The notes beneath the pieces were generated by a model. It ran no database searches. It saw only the letters and a program-made list of their open reading frames with translations, and was not told the DNA's origin. From Sympetrum striolatum (Eukaryota; Arthropoda; Insecta; Odonata; Libellulidae), in NCBI GenBank assembly GCA_947579665.1, contig OX388350.1, positions 86,447,152-86,511,151 on the forward strand: a DNA stretch of 64,000 nucleotides. Direction: 5' to 3'. The position numbers and the translations under genes were made by a program. Shown here piece after piece: positions 47,031 to 60,238 of the stretch (positions are counted from its first letter, which is position 1; every line of letters begins with the position of its first letter).

Positions 47031-47707
47031 GTTGATTCTTCAAATTCTGCTTTTTAAAATATTTACAATCAGATTGTACTAATATATGAGATTAAAGATT
47101 CTTAACCGAAAATTATTAACAAGTATTGAAAGGGATTAAAAGTATTTCGTAACATATTAGACAAGAGCAAAGTCAGGATAGGTTAGCAAAAGGAAATGAA
47201 ACCATCTGACCACAGGAAGTGGATAATTTACTATGATTTTTGTTCGTAAAAAACATTCCACTATCATCGAAATGGATCAACCGGATGTAAAACTTTTTGT
47301 GCATGTAAATAATAATAATCACTTAACCATCTTTACAGTGAAGAATTATGCGCTGATTGAGTAGAAACGAATAAATAGGTGATAAAGTGAATGATGTATT
47401 GTTTTATAAGAGTTAAAGAGAAACTACAGAGGAAAATACTCAGTAATACTCAATAAGTATATAATACAGTATATTAAAACTAATATAAGTAAGTATATTA
47501 AACCTTTGGTTTTACTACTTTATGAACGTACGATAAGATAGCCCAATTTTTCTAGTCTTTAGTAAAGTTCTAACTTTAGTTTTATTTCTTTTACTTTTTA
47601 GTTTAATTTTCTTTAGTTTCATGGCTTTCATAACCATGAATAATACTCGCTATGGATTAGTAATATTTGTATCTACCTATACTATTTTTTGGTATCGGTA
47701 TTGTAAC

Positions 47708-47742
47708 ATGGCATACCAGAGTACACTCTGATGGTGCCATAT
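47708..47742. repeat. Imperfect hairpin
   Basis: ATGGCATACCAGAG and CTCTGATGGTGCCAT pair with one offset around a TACA loop. Isolated; no function is assigned. Confidence 0.4.
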
Positions 47743-48199
47743 CTTTGTTTATCGAAATTCTACGTATTTTGTAAGTGACGGGAATCAATTAAAAACATTT
47801 CAAAAGCAGAAATAAATTTGTTAAGAGGACGAGGAAAATAAAACTATCAGGTCTGAATAGCCAAGAAATGAAACAGGGGAGAGTATCCGTAGAGATCTTG
47901 TTTTTATACAGAAAATAAAAAAATTCTCCGTTTCTCCAATAGAGTTCAAATAACATCCATTATGAATAACCGTTCTCGCGAAATTTCAGTGAGAACTGAA
48001 GATAAATAACCAGCGCATGCAGATGCAAAGAGAATAAATACTCCAGCGGCGCTCTTTTCGTGCGTGGAAAATGCATCGGAATAGTGCAATCGGATGTTAA
48101 ACATTCTTAAACTCACGTAAAACGAAAGGGGAGTAATATTTGGAACAACGGTCAGTTTCAACGGTTCCAAGAGGATACAGTCATAAGGCAATTCCGGTA

Positions 48200-49486
48200 G
48201 AGATGCCCCACCTAAGGAAATTACTTCACAACAATGACCTTAGTGATAACAAGAATGTGAAACTGCGTGATAGAATATTAAATTTATTGATTGTTAACAA
48301 TGTGTAAACAAACTATGCTTAAAAACATTTTCTCACAAAATATTAATTTTTTCTGCACCCATGCATTTAGTCATTTCCCCCAAGTGCCCGGGTGAGACGC
48401 CCCCTCCAGCCTTCTCTCCTACCTCTGCGGGAGAGATGCCCCATTAACTGAAACTGAATTTAATGTGCAAAGCGCTTGTTATATGACAAAATTGTTAAAT
48501 TTAACTTGAAATTAGGATCTAACTAAACGTTTAAGTTAACTTTAAAATCTATTTAGAAGTTTCATTTGCAAACATTTAGCCAAATATTGTAGTACATTTA
48601 GAGAAAAATATCCAATTAAAATTATAATGAAATTTGCAATTGGAGTGAATGGGAGCTAGAATAAACACCGTCGATATGCGTGAAGAGAACTCCTAAGTGT
48701 TATAAATATGTGCGAAACAGCAATGCATAGCTACCGCTACGAGCAACCGTGCGAAGGAATTGACGAGGACGGAAGATGCTACAAAACAATCTCTCGAAAT
48801 TCGAGGCAAAAATTCTAACAGAAGATGTTTTCTGATAAAAAAAATCATATTTGTAATTTCCATGTGAGGGGGTCACTTTTGCCGGGTATTGCATTTCGAT
48901 TAGAAAATAGTGGCAAAACGCTCCATCCTAGTGCTTACTAAACAATACGTCATCTTTTGATTGTGCATAAAATGCATTTGACAGTGGATTTTAATTTGAA
49001 TTGAAATTTAATTGTCGATAAGAAACGTCTTCATGAATAAAGCCTTAATCAGTATCACCTTAAAGTTAAATTGATACTAATAAGGCACATGTATCTAAAG
49101 ATAGCGCTGGGGCATCCATCCCGAGAAGCGGTCTATCCTTTCAGTACGGGAGAGATGCCCTTACAGCCAGTAGTGGGGCTACACTTTGTCCAAGATGGCC
49201 GGTCACTGCACGTGGATATTAGATGAACCTATAGCTACAGGTTTTCATTACCTAATTCAAAATATTCGATCATTCAAACAGATGCCAACCAGAAACATTA
49301 TACTCTATCTTATCTCAGGGCGGAAAAAAACAGAGCCTACTTGAAATGATGCTATAAAACTGCGTAAAAAGAATTAATCGCCGTGAAACTCTTGAAGATA
49401 GACGGGTACCTTCCAACTAACTGACGCACACCGGCTGTAGGGCAATCCTCTGGTTTTTCTTAAAAGTACTACGACTGGGGCATCTC
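48200..49486. mobile_element. Possible inverted-repeat element with repeated GATGCCCC motifs
   Basis: The outermost motifs are GAGATGCCCCA (48200-48210) and its exact reverse complement TGGGGCATCTC (49476-49486). Three more related motifs lie inside: GGGAGAGATGCCCCA (about 48430), TGGGGCATCC (49108) and GGGAGAGATGCCC (about 49148). This layout of short terminal inverted repeats plus subterminal copies suits a non-autonomous DNA transposon, but the ends are only 11 bp and no target duplication is clear. Confidence 0.4.
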
Positions 49487-49489
49487 ATC

Positions 49490-51100
49490 TATTCACAATT
49501 ATCTTATACAAATGTATCTATATACATAGCGGAATATATTGAATGAGGATCCAAGTTAAGGGTCGTTCTCATACGGGATTTGGTTGGGTTCTTGCAAAGG
49601 GACAGAGGGAAATCATCGCTTATGGTTCACATAAATCCCTTCGGTTGACCTTACGCATCGGAGGCTTTCATATCACATTACGTGTGAGGAATCGATGTTA
49701 CATCTGTTCGCTGAGTTCTTGGGAAATATCTGCCTTCGCCCGAAATCTCTTTTATCAGAAAATAAAATTTTTGACATCACTCATGAATTCCTCAGAGGAA
49801 TTTGCATTTCTTCACATTGACAGATTACATAGAATTTACCTTAACATAGCAAAGTAGTTTCTCCATCGCAACTATAACTCAAGTTTATTTAACTCTGTCG
49901 CTGAATCGGTAATACAACTTCCTCAATGTTTATCCCCGAGAAATACGCGAGAGATTTCGTAATGGGTGAACATTCTGAACGAAAAAGGTCGATGATATTA
50001 GATTCCACTTAACCGTCGAAAAAAAGGAAATCTGTTCTCATAAATAAATAAATGAATTATTTGAATGAAAATAAATTGTCTAGTACTAGGCAAATGGAAA
50101 ATCGTGTGACATCTACGAACATCGATTTATGGTTTGAGCAAGAGCCTTCCAAAATATGACATTAGTATGTCCTGAGTTTTCTATTTTGAGAACACTGTTT
50201 TCAACACGGAAATTGTTGTGGTCATTTGGACGGTACCGATATAAAATATGGAAAATGAGAAAGGGTTAATCAGCCATATGTTCATGAATGGAGTGGATCT
50301 TTCTTTTGGTGATGGGATATGTATCTTTCACTTATATATGCCTAAATAAAATCTATGGATTAGGGAGTAATTTTGTCTCATTCCATTAAGTAAAACGAAA
50401 TACAGGAAGAACTTTTCCACAAGGAATTTATTCCTAATTTATCAACTTAACAAAGTTTGTGTTTTGCTAAAATAAAATGCAAAATTGACATATTCTTATT
50501 CTATTCCCATACTGAAACAACACGAAAGTCGTTTCGCAGAACCACTGTTAAATTAAGTTCTACTTCTAAAGGAAAGGAGTTGCTGCGAAAAATGTTTGAT
50601 TTGCCCATCCAATTCCATAAAAATATTTTCAATTCATTCCGGACAAAACGCTGAAGGCACGCGCAGAGAGGGAGTGAAATATTAGAAAAGTATTCATCCG
50701 ATAGACGGAGACAGTACTGCAGTTCGTTCTATCGAGAGAATGTAAAAGGGTATAAAGCGTAGAAGCAGTAAAATGGGAAAATTGAAAACATGAGGGCAAA
50801 TTGGAAGGAAAAGAGGAAAGAGAGAAAGGCGAAGATTTTCGAATAGCCGAAGCGTGTTGAGTTCTAATGAGGTAATCGGAAACTTTGGCAGAAGTTCTTT
50901 ATCAATGTAATTCATGCATGAAATTGGAAACGAAAATTTGAACTGATGAAATAACTCCATGGTGGCCAGACAAGTGGAAAGAGGATTTGATACTTTCATA
51001 ATTTCTGGTGAAGAGATGTCTAACTGTCGCACGAATCCGTCTTTGCGATGTCATGACAAGGGTAGCTGTTTCACGGAGGCGACTTCAAATTTACTCTCTA
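49490..51100. other. Interval without a recognised gene
   Basis: A 104-codon plus-strand frame (49543-49857) and a 112-codon minus-strand frame (50694-51032) are unrecognised. 50402-50440 (ACAGGAAGAACTTTTCCACA then AGGAATTTATTC) recurs at 52934-52970, a small dispersed repeat. Confidence 0.4.
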
Positions 51101-51651
51101 GGGGTCGTCCATTAATCACGTGATGTTTTTTTTGCAACTTTTTAACCCCCCCCCCCCGCCCCCCTGGTGATATGCAGTGAGGTTTTAGACTAACCCCCCT
51201 TTATCCAAAATCAGGTGTATTTTTTGGTACAAAGTATCTTAAAATTTTCAGAAGATTATCTTTAAATACAGGTATAATCTAATTTAATTCTGGGAAATTA
51301 AGGAGCGTGATAATTATGTCCAGAGAGACATTAAGGTTGCAGGTTGTTTGTGACTGGCATAAAATAATAAATGAAAGGTGTAATCATGTGAAAAGCATAA
51401 TTTTACTTATTATTGTTGCATTGTTTTGAGGGAAAATATACACGGCAACGATTTACGCATGTTTTCGGCGCCAAAATCACCGACTTACTGGCAACTGGAA
51501 AGCCGAACAGGGCGGCCGTTTTTCTGTTTAGAAATCGCGCGCTCAACGAAAAAATAAATGCACGTGATATCTCACTGCACTCCCTCTTGTGATATTTCGT
51601 GATATTCCCCCCCCCCTCTTTCCAGCTTCTCGTGATTAATGGACGATCCCC
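51101..51651. mobile_element. 551-bp MITE, family A (copy 2)
   Basis: Left end GGGGTCGTCCATTAATCACG then TGATG; right end, in reverse, GGGGATCGTCCATTAATCAC then GAGAAG. TA flanks both ends. It shares terminal sequence and the AACCCCC-type inner motifs with the copy at 4827-5301. It has long C-runs at about 51147-51162 and 51606-51617. No coding frame. Confidence 0.82.
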
Positions 51652-51659
51652 TATGGTTA

Positions 51660-53420
51660 AAAGTAGTTGGGAATACAAGAAGTATGTGGGACGTAAAATG
51701 GAAAGAAGAAAGTGGTGTATTTGAGTTCGTTATTTTCTAATACTTTTTTGAAGTTCCAACTCTATGATTTCTGCTCATCTCTTTGTACATTAGTTGAATT
51801 CGACCACGTCATCAGTTTGATTTACTGCTTAGGAGTAACTCTGTTAGTTAAACATAGAGAGAGGTTTACGGCATACCAATAGGTAACGAGGAGTGTTTAG
51901 AAGGATCCAAGACGAGTGTGAAAGTGATTTTGCGGCAAAGGAGACTCATTCGAGGAACCGAATACACATCCTCATGCCATAACTCGCATTCCGCCGTCGT
52001 TGTGCGCTGTTTCACCTTTCTTTTAAACAAGAATTTACAATTTAACTGGAATTAATACTGAAATTAATGAAGCAACTCTACCTCATAATAGATATAGTAA
52101 ATTTGTTCTATAAGACCAGGATTAAATTAGTACTCCAAAAGCCATCATATGTATGGAGTATGGCAGGGCACTTGTGAATTGTCTTCGTTCGTTCCCCCTA
52201 TATCGTACAAATTGAATTCCAATAACAACTGTCTGCTTTTGCTATCATCTTCCAAAATCTCTTTGATATCTGATTCGGAAAATCGCGTCCACTGAAAATC
52301 GCCAAGTCCAGTGACTCATCGCGTAAGTCAGCATCCAAATATTTCTAATGGGTATTATGTCTAATTTCATTTTTAAATTTCGTTGAATAACCTTTAACAA
52401 ATTAAAATTAATGATACAGTTTAGAACTTAGGGAAGAAGTATTTTGATCGACTTAAAGTGAGTTATGCCTTTTCCATAACAAAGATATCACTTCACTCTC
52501 ATAGGAGGACATCTTTGGAATTTAACCAAGCGCGAAACTACCTGAATTATGAATCCGAGATTTGCTTCAGATTTTGAATTTTCTACACTCTCTGAATAAC
52601 ATTATAAAGTTTAGTTTATTTTTAATTCTTTTAGTTTGACAAAATCTATCTAGCAATGAAGATTTGGGAAAGATAATTTCGTTCAAAGTTTAAAAAGAGA
52701 ATGGGTTCAGAAAGCATTGGATCATGAATATAGAAACCTGCTTAATAGTGCATAAACCAACTCAGCACTGAAAACAAATAATGATTATATATGTAAATTA
52801 TAATCAGTATGGCCCTATGGATTCCTATTATGAATGTTATCAATGCTTCAAAAATACTAATATCCAAATGTCTTTCAAGTAATTATAGTCATGTATTAAA
52901 ATGACATTTATGAATGTATAAAAAGGCAGGAAACAGGAAGAACTTTTCCACAAGAAATTAATTCATAAATTATTAAAAAGATTCTATGCATGTTTTTACG
53001 TTATCTACGTATCACAATATGCCTATAAGTACGAACAAACCAGCGTTGAGATTGTCAATTTTACCCTATGGATATTTACTTAAGAATAAATTGACTAAAA
53101 CCCTTTCCTTTGATTTTGTAGATTTTAAGCGAAATTTAATCTTAACGAAAGTAAAGGAAAATGCGGGATGTTATCAAAAAATGCCCTCAATTTTTTCAAT
53201 TACATTATTTATTAATGTCTTCTCAGATTTCATGTTAAATAGAGGAAGATATGGATTAAAAATTCAAAAGAAAATAACGGGATACACAGTGAAGCAAGAC
53301 TATTTTGATTGATAAGAGTAATTTGGCATTATGGCGAATCTCAATAAAATATGGAAGAAAAAGCACAATTTTACCGAATCAAACGAAATTATTTTAAATT
53401 ATTGTATGAATTCCATTCAC
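51660..53420. other. Interval without a recognised gene
   Basis: AT-rich. A 108-codon plus-strand frame at 52986-53312 has no recognisable family. It contains the second copy of the small repeat noted at 50402. Confidence 0.4.
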
Positions 53421-53424
53421 ATTG

Positions 53425-53505
53425 TCTCCTAAGTCCCAGATTCGAACCTGGGCTTGTGAGATTATTTCTTCGGTCGTCAGAACTATTCCACTTGCTAAGG
53501 GCAGT
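53425..53505 (-). repeat. tRNA-derived SINE relic
   Basis: On the minus strand, CCCAGGTTCGAATCTGGG is a perfect T-arm: the B-box GGTTCGAATCT with a 5-bp stem. About 50 bp upstream, TTAGCAAGTGG resembles an A-box one base short. The would-be acceptor strands do not pair and no anticodon arm is convincing, so this is not a tRNA gene. An A-box/B-box pair at this spacing is what a degenerate tRNA-derived SINE head shows. Confidence 0.55.
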
Positions 53506-53509
53506 GTTT

Positions 53510-55400
53510 TGTCCTAACGACGCGTTAACTTCTAAGTTAGAGAGATGATAACTTGAACCAGCAACAAGAATACCACGTGATCTGTTCAGTGTTTAACGCT
53601 CGTTTCTTGGTCATTTTTCTCAACTCTTGATGTATTAAAGCATAGCAGTCTACCTCTACTTGAGTACTCTTTTCTGTTAAATTAGAGATGCAGGCGAGAG
53701 GCTAGCAGATACGTTTAAGAATTCATGATATGGTTATGAGAGTGTATGCGAAGTAAGGAAAGGATAAACACAGCGGAGAACGGTCTGTATTCCCTCAAGA
53801 GGCAATCGGGAGAGAGCAAACAAAAATGTTTCCCAAACAAACAAATTGAATCTCTCTTTTGATGGGTCTATGGCGAACGTTGCTCCCAATTCTATGTGAA
53901 ATAATTACTTCAGACTTTAGTTGTACAGTGCATATTTTTAGATACTGAAATATCTTAATTCATTTTCTCATTTAATGCATTATAATGATAACGTATGCTA
54001 TTTGTATTGTTTGGTATTTGCACCGTGATATATCCAAATTACTGATGTCGGTAGGTTTGCTCTGATTTTTCATACAGCCTTACTTTGCGAGTTCCGAAAA
54101 CTAAGTAATTCCTAATTTTTGTAATTAAAATTTATTTTAATTTTAATAATATTTTTACTAACGATGGAATGGACGTAAGTACAGGCTTTAAATTCTCAAT
54201 TTTGTTTGAATAAAGATGTAATTTACTCGAAATTTTTCTACGTCTAATTTTTCGAAAAAATAAAATCTTTAAATTAGTCTGACTGAACACTTTAATATAA
54301 AAATATTGATGTGAATCTTCTATATTTAAATGGTAGATAAAGAGCATCAAATGCAGGTTTGAAAAAATCGGTAAAAAACAAACCGCAACCGCTACAAAAG
54401 CCATTTTTTTCGAATTTTCTTCACGATTAATATTTATTAACTATTATGGTCATTCTAGGTGTAAAATATATTTCCATCTTAAGCAAATAAGTTTTTGCAG
54501 CTCAAAAATCATTAAATGCGACACAAGCTCGGAGTTTTAAGATTTATTTAAAACAATAAAAACAATCAGTCGCCATAAGCCCCTAAGCAACTATAAATTT
54601 TCTCTCCGCATATAATTTCACTGAAAACAGGTGGAAAATGTCTTCAGTGAAGTATTTAAAAACCAGTGTTTTATATGCTATTAAATCTTGTAGTGGAAAC
54701 AAGTTCCATTTCTTTTACCAATTTATACCCTTGGTGCATGCTACATCTACATTGCCACTCTACTCTTTCAGTCCACAAAAGCAATAATATAATTCTTGTG
54801 TTAAAATAAATTAGGATATTTAGAAAGAAGAACTTCAAATCAAATTTGCACGGATACATTACATAGCATCACAGAGAAAAAGGTATACAACTCTTAAAAG
54901 TCTTCCTTAGGAAAATAAACTTCAGAAACAGATTTTCGTAAACGGTTTCACAATTCTTGCTGTCTCCAACATGACTCTCCCAATACGGCTCTCCCTCGGA
55001 ATATTTTCAAAGAAAAATCGAACCACGAATATCTCCAAAACTGCGTCGAACATGTTCCAAATTTTTGAGAGAAATTAGCATAATATCGGAGAGACGTATT
55101 GAACCATAAAGCGAGAAGACTTTTAATGAACGGAAATATAAAAAACACGATCGTTGGGTGTGTGTGCTAAGAACGGAATGCATACGGGAAGAAAGCAGAA
55201 GGCAACAAAGGAAGAGAAGAGTGGTACCACAGGAACACCATTCACAGGAATCAAACACGTATTTATTCCGACTGTTTGCACGATTCATTGGGCTTGTTGC
55301 AATTATTTCGTCAGTCCGTAATGAATTTGATAGTAGACGAGATTTATTTTATTTATTTATCAATGTAAATTGAAATAAATTTTAATATCAATTCTTCCAC
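53510..55400. other. Interval without a recognised gene
   Basis: Only small unrecognised frames (for example 54132-54404 and 55007-55288, both minus). No terminal repeats seen. Confidence 0.4.
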
Positions 55401-55407
55401 TTATATA

Positions 55408-55776
55408 TACGTGGTGCATTCAAGTTATAACACCTCCGATTTTTTTCTCAGAACTGGTTACTGATAGAAACATGCGGTTTGTTTTAAAATACGCGCACAC
55501 TCATTTTAAATGCATGATAGAGATCTCAGCACTCTACGGCACATAGAATGTTAGCGGCAGCGGAGATAGTTCGGACTGTTATTGATACTTAAAATGGCGA
55601 CTTTCTCAATGCAAGAACAGCGTGTTATCATTCGTTTTCTCCATTTGCGTGGTGTGCCACCGGTTGAAATTCATCGCCAGTTGACTGAGACATGTGGTGA
55701 TGGCGATTGCTTTTGTTATTTGTGTTCCGTGTTTATGTCACACATTGAAAGATTGAGATACAATTCAGCTCCATAA
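55408..55776 (+). pseudogene. mariner-type transposon 5' end with truncated transposase
   Basis: Starts with a mariner-like terminus GTGGTGCATTCAAGTTATAA and CACCTCCGATTTTTTTCTC, then a ~170-bp leader, then ATG at 55594: MATFSMQEQRVIIRFLHLRG followed by VPPVEIHRQLTETCGDG, the N-terminal helix-turn-helix of an abundant arthropod mariner/Tc1 group. After about 38 codons the similarity stops abruptly and the DDE catalytic domain is absent. An internal deletion or truncation has removed it. The right terminus was not found. Confidence 0.75.
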
Positions 55777-56637
55777 TACACTTACTTTCCGCAAAGAATA
55801 TTCATCGGGGTTATAAGAATGATATATAATTTATTTCTGTCACTTATGTTTAATGTTTGATTCATTAGTACCCCTGTACCTGTCTGAAAATATCTCTTTA
55901 AACATGGTACTTCTTATCTTAATGTGATCTTAGAATATATTTTTATATTGTCTTAGTTGAAGAAATTGTTCATGCAAATTATATGAGATTGAATACTGAG
56001 TAGATGTGGCTATGTAGACTTCATTGTAACTTAAATTTCTCGGTATATTGGTTTAGAAAGCCTTGTATTTACTATCTATCAACAATTATGAAGCATGTGT
56101 TACGATCAAGGTTGTTGCATTGGCATTTATGAAATTTAACATCCCTGTTGAGAATCAACGGGCACTTCTGCTAGTAATAGATAAAGGTAAGACTGAGAAA
56201 ATCAGTACTAACATTAAGTATTTCGGCATATTGCGTATCAATTTTCATTTTTGGGATTCATTTCATGTAATATCAAAAAAGTGATTCATTCCTCTTAAAT
56301 TAACGTAGCTTTTTTCTTAATTCTGATGATATGAGGTTTTATTGGCGACCCATATAAAAGGACAGGTGTTTGTATCGTTGCAATGCAAATAGAAGCAAAG
56401 AAAAAATGGAATCGATCCTAAAAATGGAATTTCCTTTAGAAAATTCATGGAGCCTATCAAAATACGATCTCAACAAATTTGGTAATGCGATTGTGAAAAA
56501 TAAAAAGCAAAAATAGAAATGAATGGAAAAAATTAAAGCAAAGAGAAACGTAGGAGCGATGATCGCATTCAGTTAGGATTGAGACTAAAATTTTTCAAAA
56601 TTAGATAAGATCTGGTGCTTTCCCGGCGAATATTGTG

Positions 56638-56796
56638 GATGAAGTTCTCTCGGGTTGCAAGCCGGATGGTTTCTTCGCTGTCTCTCGACGTTTCGGTCCC
56701 CGTCTCCGGAACCATCTTCAGGAGCGAAGTACGCTCCTTCCACTCCTTGAAATTTCGCTTTTCGCTTTTGGCTTGCAACCCGAGAGAACTTCATTT
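56638..56796 (-). mobile_element. Penelope-like terminal fragment with 26-bp inverted arms
   Basis: ATGAAGTTCTCTCGGGTTGC then AAGCC (from 56639) and its reverse complement GGCTTGCAACCCGAGAGAAC then TTCAT (to 56794) bracket a 105-bp core that holds a hammerhead-like motif. The minus-strand order CTGAAGATGG...GAAACGTCGAGAGA is the arthropod Penelope-like signature. No reverse transcriptase is nearby. The open frames on both strands here are artefacts of this repeat. Confidence 0.5.
56682..56727 (-). ncRNA. Hammerhead-ribozyme-like motif with minimal stem III
   Basis: Minus strand: CTGAAGA (56721-56715), one extra T, stem II GGTTCC/GGGACC with a GGAGACG loop (56713-56695), GAAA, then CGTC with the would-be cleavage after C. 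Stem III reduces to the self-complementary ACGT, which could pair only between two molecules. Stem I can form from CGCTC and GAGAG with one mismatch. The architecture is the same as at 7324-7367, including the extra T. Activity is inferred. Confidence 0.5.
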
Positions 56797-56799
56797 AAA

Positions 56800-59700
56800 A
56801 AAATTATTTCTTTGGATTATATTGGTTTAAATAATCTAAATATCAATCTTATACATATAGATAACTACAAATGGAGAAAAAATAAACATTCATACAAAAA
56901 GGCATTAAGTAGAAAGATGAAGAAGAAAAGCATTGAAATTTTTCCACAGTGTTTACTAAAAACAAATTATAAAAAAGTAAAACGATTCTACTCTTCATTA
57001 CGGCGTATTTTCACAAGACATCTCCAGCGACTGTGAATTTTAATGACAAAAAATTGTGATTGTTCTATTCTTAATTGCAAAAAAGCTCATTTAAAATACT
57101 ATTTAACATTCTATAGTTATATGGTATGGTATCATGGATACAAGCAACTTTGTATTCATGTTAACCTACTTTCTCAGGAGCGCCAAATACTTCTGCTGCG
57201 TTATGAAATTAAAATGTATTTGTATTGCGATGTATAAGATCTTATTCTGTTAGATTAAAATAATATAGTCATAACACTTTGTATGAAGCAGTATATACAA
57301 AAAGGGTTCTTAAAACTAGCTCTAAAATATACCACTTCTTTTATCTTCAATAATATTTTCATGAATAATTCTCTCTTTCCTTTCTCCAACTCAAACGAAA
57401 TTTTTCCAACTCCAATCAGGAAATACTTCCATTTCCTTTCCTTGTTTATGGTAACATTTTCCTTATGCACACTTCTTGTTTATCCTAGGGGGAAATTTTT
57501 CGTTGCCAATGGAAACAAGAAAGCTTTTCTCATGCACCGTAACTCAGGTTCTCATTATTAAACATTCAATACCTTCCGAAGCATTCCCAAAGGATACGCA
57601 TGAATTTTCGATGGGAAAAAATACAGCGATGCAGATTAGGCCATCCCATATTCAAAACGATTTTCTGGATTTGCTCAAAGGCACATGGACCTGTCTTCAT
57701 ACTTTGTGCATTACATTTAATACTCTCTTTTTTATAGCCCTTTACTCTGAAATGTCGTACTCAATTTTACCTATATTTCAGTGCAAGGAAAGTCGTTGAG
57801 ATATATTTGTATTGCGAAGTATTTTAATGTATCGAAAATTGAATGCATTGAGTTTTCGTTATTTTATCTTCATATTTGATTTAGATTTCCAATTACATAG
57901 GGGAATAATGTCATGCAGCCATTTCTTAATTATTGGAACAATTTTCATATGATTTATAGTACGGAACTAATGAAAATATTTATTTCAAGTCACTTGTCTT
58001 TTTCATGACTGTAGTAATGTGAAATCTACTTTCAGTCACTTATTGTTGTACGCAATGAAAGAGATAGAATTATGACTAAAGAGTTATAAGTAAGCTCTTC
58101 TAAAGAGAATCTTTGCCCTTTTATTGACTCTGTGAGGAAGGCAAGGGCCAAGCCGCGTCCCATTTCCTTTCATGCTTTGTAAGCTCATTACGACTGCAAA
58201 TTACGCATAGGAAATCATTTCACATCGCATTCGAATTCGTGTAAGCTTTTTCCAGTTCAGATGTCACGTTTCCAATCTAATGAATGACCGTATATGAGCC
58301 TACGTGCCCATGAGTTTAATCCACTAATTTATATGCTAATCCATTATACTCTCTACAATCCGTGTTCACCTGACTGAACGTTTATCTGATTTCATTTTTT
58401 GGCAGATTTCTCCGATTCTGATTGAATTAAGCTCCCTGCGCAGATCCAGAGGAACTGAATTATGTCAATGCCGGAAGTATGCGTCCATAATATAGAGCAA
58501 AACAGAATTTCTCGCTTTAACGCAAGAACAGGCTCATGACAGGATGAACACGTTTCTATGGTTATTATTTAGCATCATTTATTTCTCAGGCAGTCAGATA
58601 ATATGACGGTCTTGGATGTAAATCGAGTAAAGAACAAAGTCGTCTTAATCAGGATCAAATTACCTTAGTTGGTTTTTGGAAAAAAGTTAGGGGTATGGGA
58701 ATTCCTTTGAAGGTCTTCATTAGCTAACTCCATTGAGCTATAGGGAAATCCTCTCATCGCAAAAAGTATCCACGTCCAAGTGCATTCACTCCGTTTTTGC
58801 TGCGGATAATCGAGGAAAGCAAAAACAAACAAGAGTTTCCTTCGCATCCCGTTGCTAGGCAATCGCCGATGGATATATCTAAAAAGGTCAGTTTTGGTAA
58901 TCCAGTGGAAAAGCTATGACAAAAAGTGACTGAGAAGCAAATTGAGAAATGGGGTTCAGAATGTATATCTCCGCATCTGATCCAGACTAAGATTATAAAA
59001 TTCGCCATTTGAGTTCCTTTCCCGCTCTCGCTCGTTCGATATCCTACTTCGCTCTTTCACCCCTAGGGGTCAGGCGAGGCAAGTATCGCTCCGAATGCTG
59101 CGGATAAACTGTTCGAGTCGAAGTTGAATGCAAAACCATTTGGGAAAATGAAAGAACTGAGATATTTTCTTGGGTTAACACTTGAAGTGTAGAAAAGAAC
59201 GGAAAGTCAATAAGATATATAATGAAATCGTACAACAAGGGTATCCATCTGAATTGGAGGGACATGTAGAAGGTCTCGCCAAAATATATTTGAAATTTCC
59301 GTGTAACACATAATGCTCTTTTATGCCGGGTGATAACTGTATTGTCTTGCTTTGTAATTAGTGTAATCGTATTGCGGTAGTTCTGATGTATTAATTGATA
59401 GTAAGAGGTGATTAGGGTAATTAATGTGTTGATGGTAGGGGAGTCCGGGCCACCCTGGGTTACGCCGCCACCCCAGCGAAACAGTACTTGGTTTGTTGAA
59501 ATGTCGTCCAGCCAGTGCTATAACATAAAAGCCGATGTTGGCATTAAGTTCCCAGTCGCTAGAAGCTGTGCGAACACATTATTTTATTGTGTCGCAAAAA
59601 TTCTTGTTTTTAACAGTTGTTATTTGACTACATATTTCATTAAGGTAATTGTGTCTATATAATGTCTAATGTTTGAAAATAAAATTAAACCTGTTTATAG

Positions 59701-59950
59701 TAGTACTTAAGCTACATTTTCATGCCAGTAAATAAATTGTTTCACATGGCCGCTTGCTTAAGGACGACTTAAGCCGCAATGTTGTCAATCTGGGGTTGTG
59801 ACGCCGTAGCACCAAGGGTTATTAGCTTAGCTTATCTATATGCATAGTTGATTTTATGTCATGCTGAAATTTACATTTACAGGTGCAATTTATACGCACT
59901 GTTGCTTTACTTACTACCATTTAATTACTCAAATTTTCTACTGCTTTATT
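56800..59950. other. Interval without a recognised gene
   Basis: Frames at 56635-57036, 57283-57561 and 57476-57799 (+) are unrecognised. At 59435-59480, GGGGAGTCCGGGCCACCCTG resembles a transposon end but no partner end is visible. Otherwise A/T-rich DNA. Confidence 0.4.
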
Positions 59951-59958
59951 CTGTAAAC

Positions 59959-60238
59959 CAGTGCTTCCCAACATTTTGCAGCTGGCGACCCACCTTTTCT
60001 TATCGGAATACCTTCCACAGTCCATCGGTCCATGTTTTAAAACCCTTAAAAGTAAAAAATCTTATTCGTATCGTATCCCTTCCTTATGTATGTATAATTT
60101 ACAATTAAATATTGCAAAAATATATGCATAAATCGATTTGTTTCGATTTTTCTTATCTTTTCTGATGGGTCATTCATTGGTTTCTGATATTTTTAGGATC
60201 GACCCAACTGAAATCCTTCCACAGGTTGGGAACCGGTG
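59959..60238. mobile_element. 280-bp hAT-type MITE with 8-bp target duplication
   Basis: Left end CAGTGCTTCCCAAC; right end, in reverse, CACCGGTTCCCAACC. These fit hAT termini. The flanks are CTGTAAAC (59951-59958) and CTGTAGAC (60239-60246), an 8-bp duplication with one mismatch, the length hAT transposases produce. The interior contains GGCGACCCACC near the left and GGATCGACCCAACTG near the right. No coding frame. Confidence 0.88.

Noticed and set aside
53425..53505. Intact tRNA gene on the minus strand
   Set aside because: The T-arm is perfect but the acceptor stem does not pair and no anticodon arm is convincing, so it is called a SINE relic.
59435..59480. GGGGAGTCCGGGCCACCC as a transposon terminus
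   Set aside because: No inverted partner or target duplication was found nearby.
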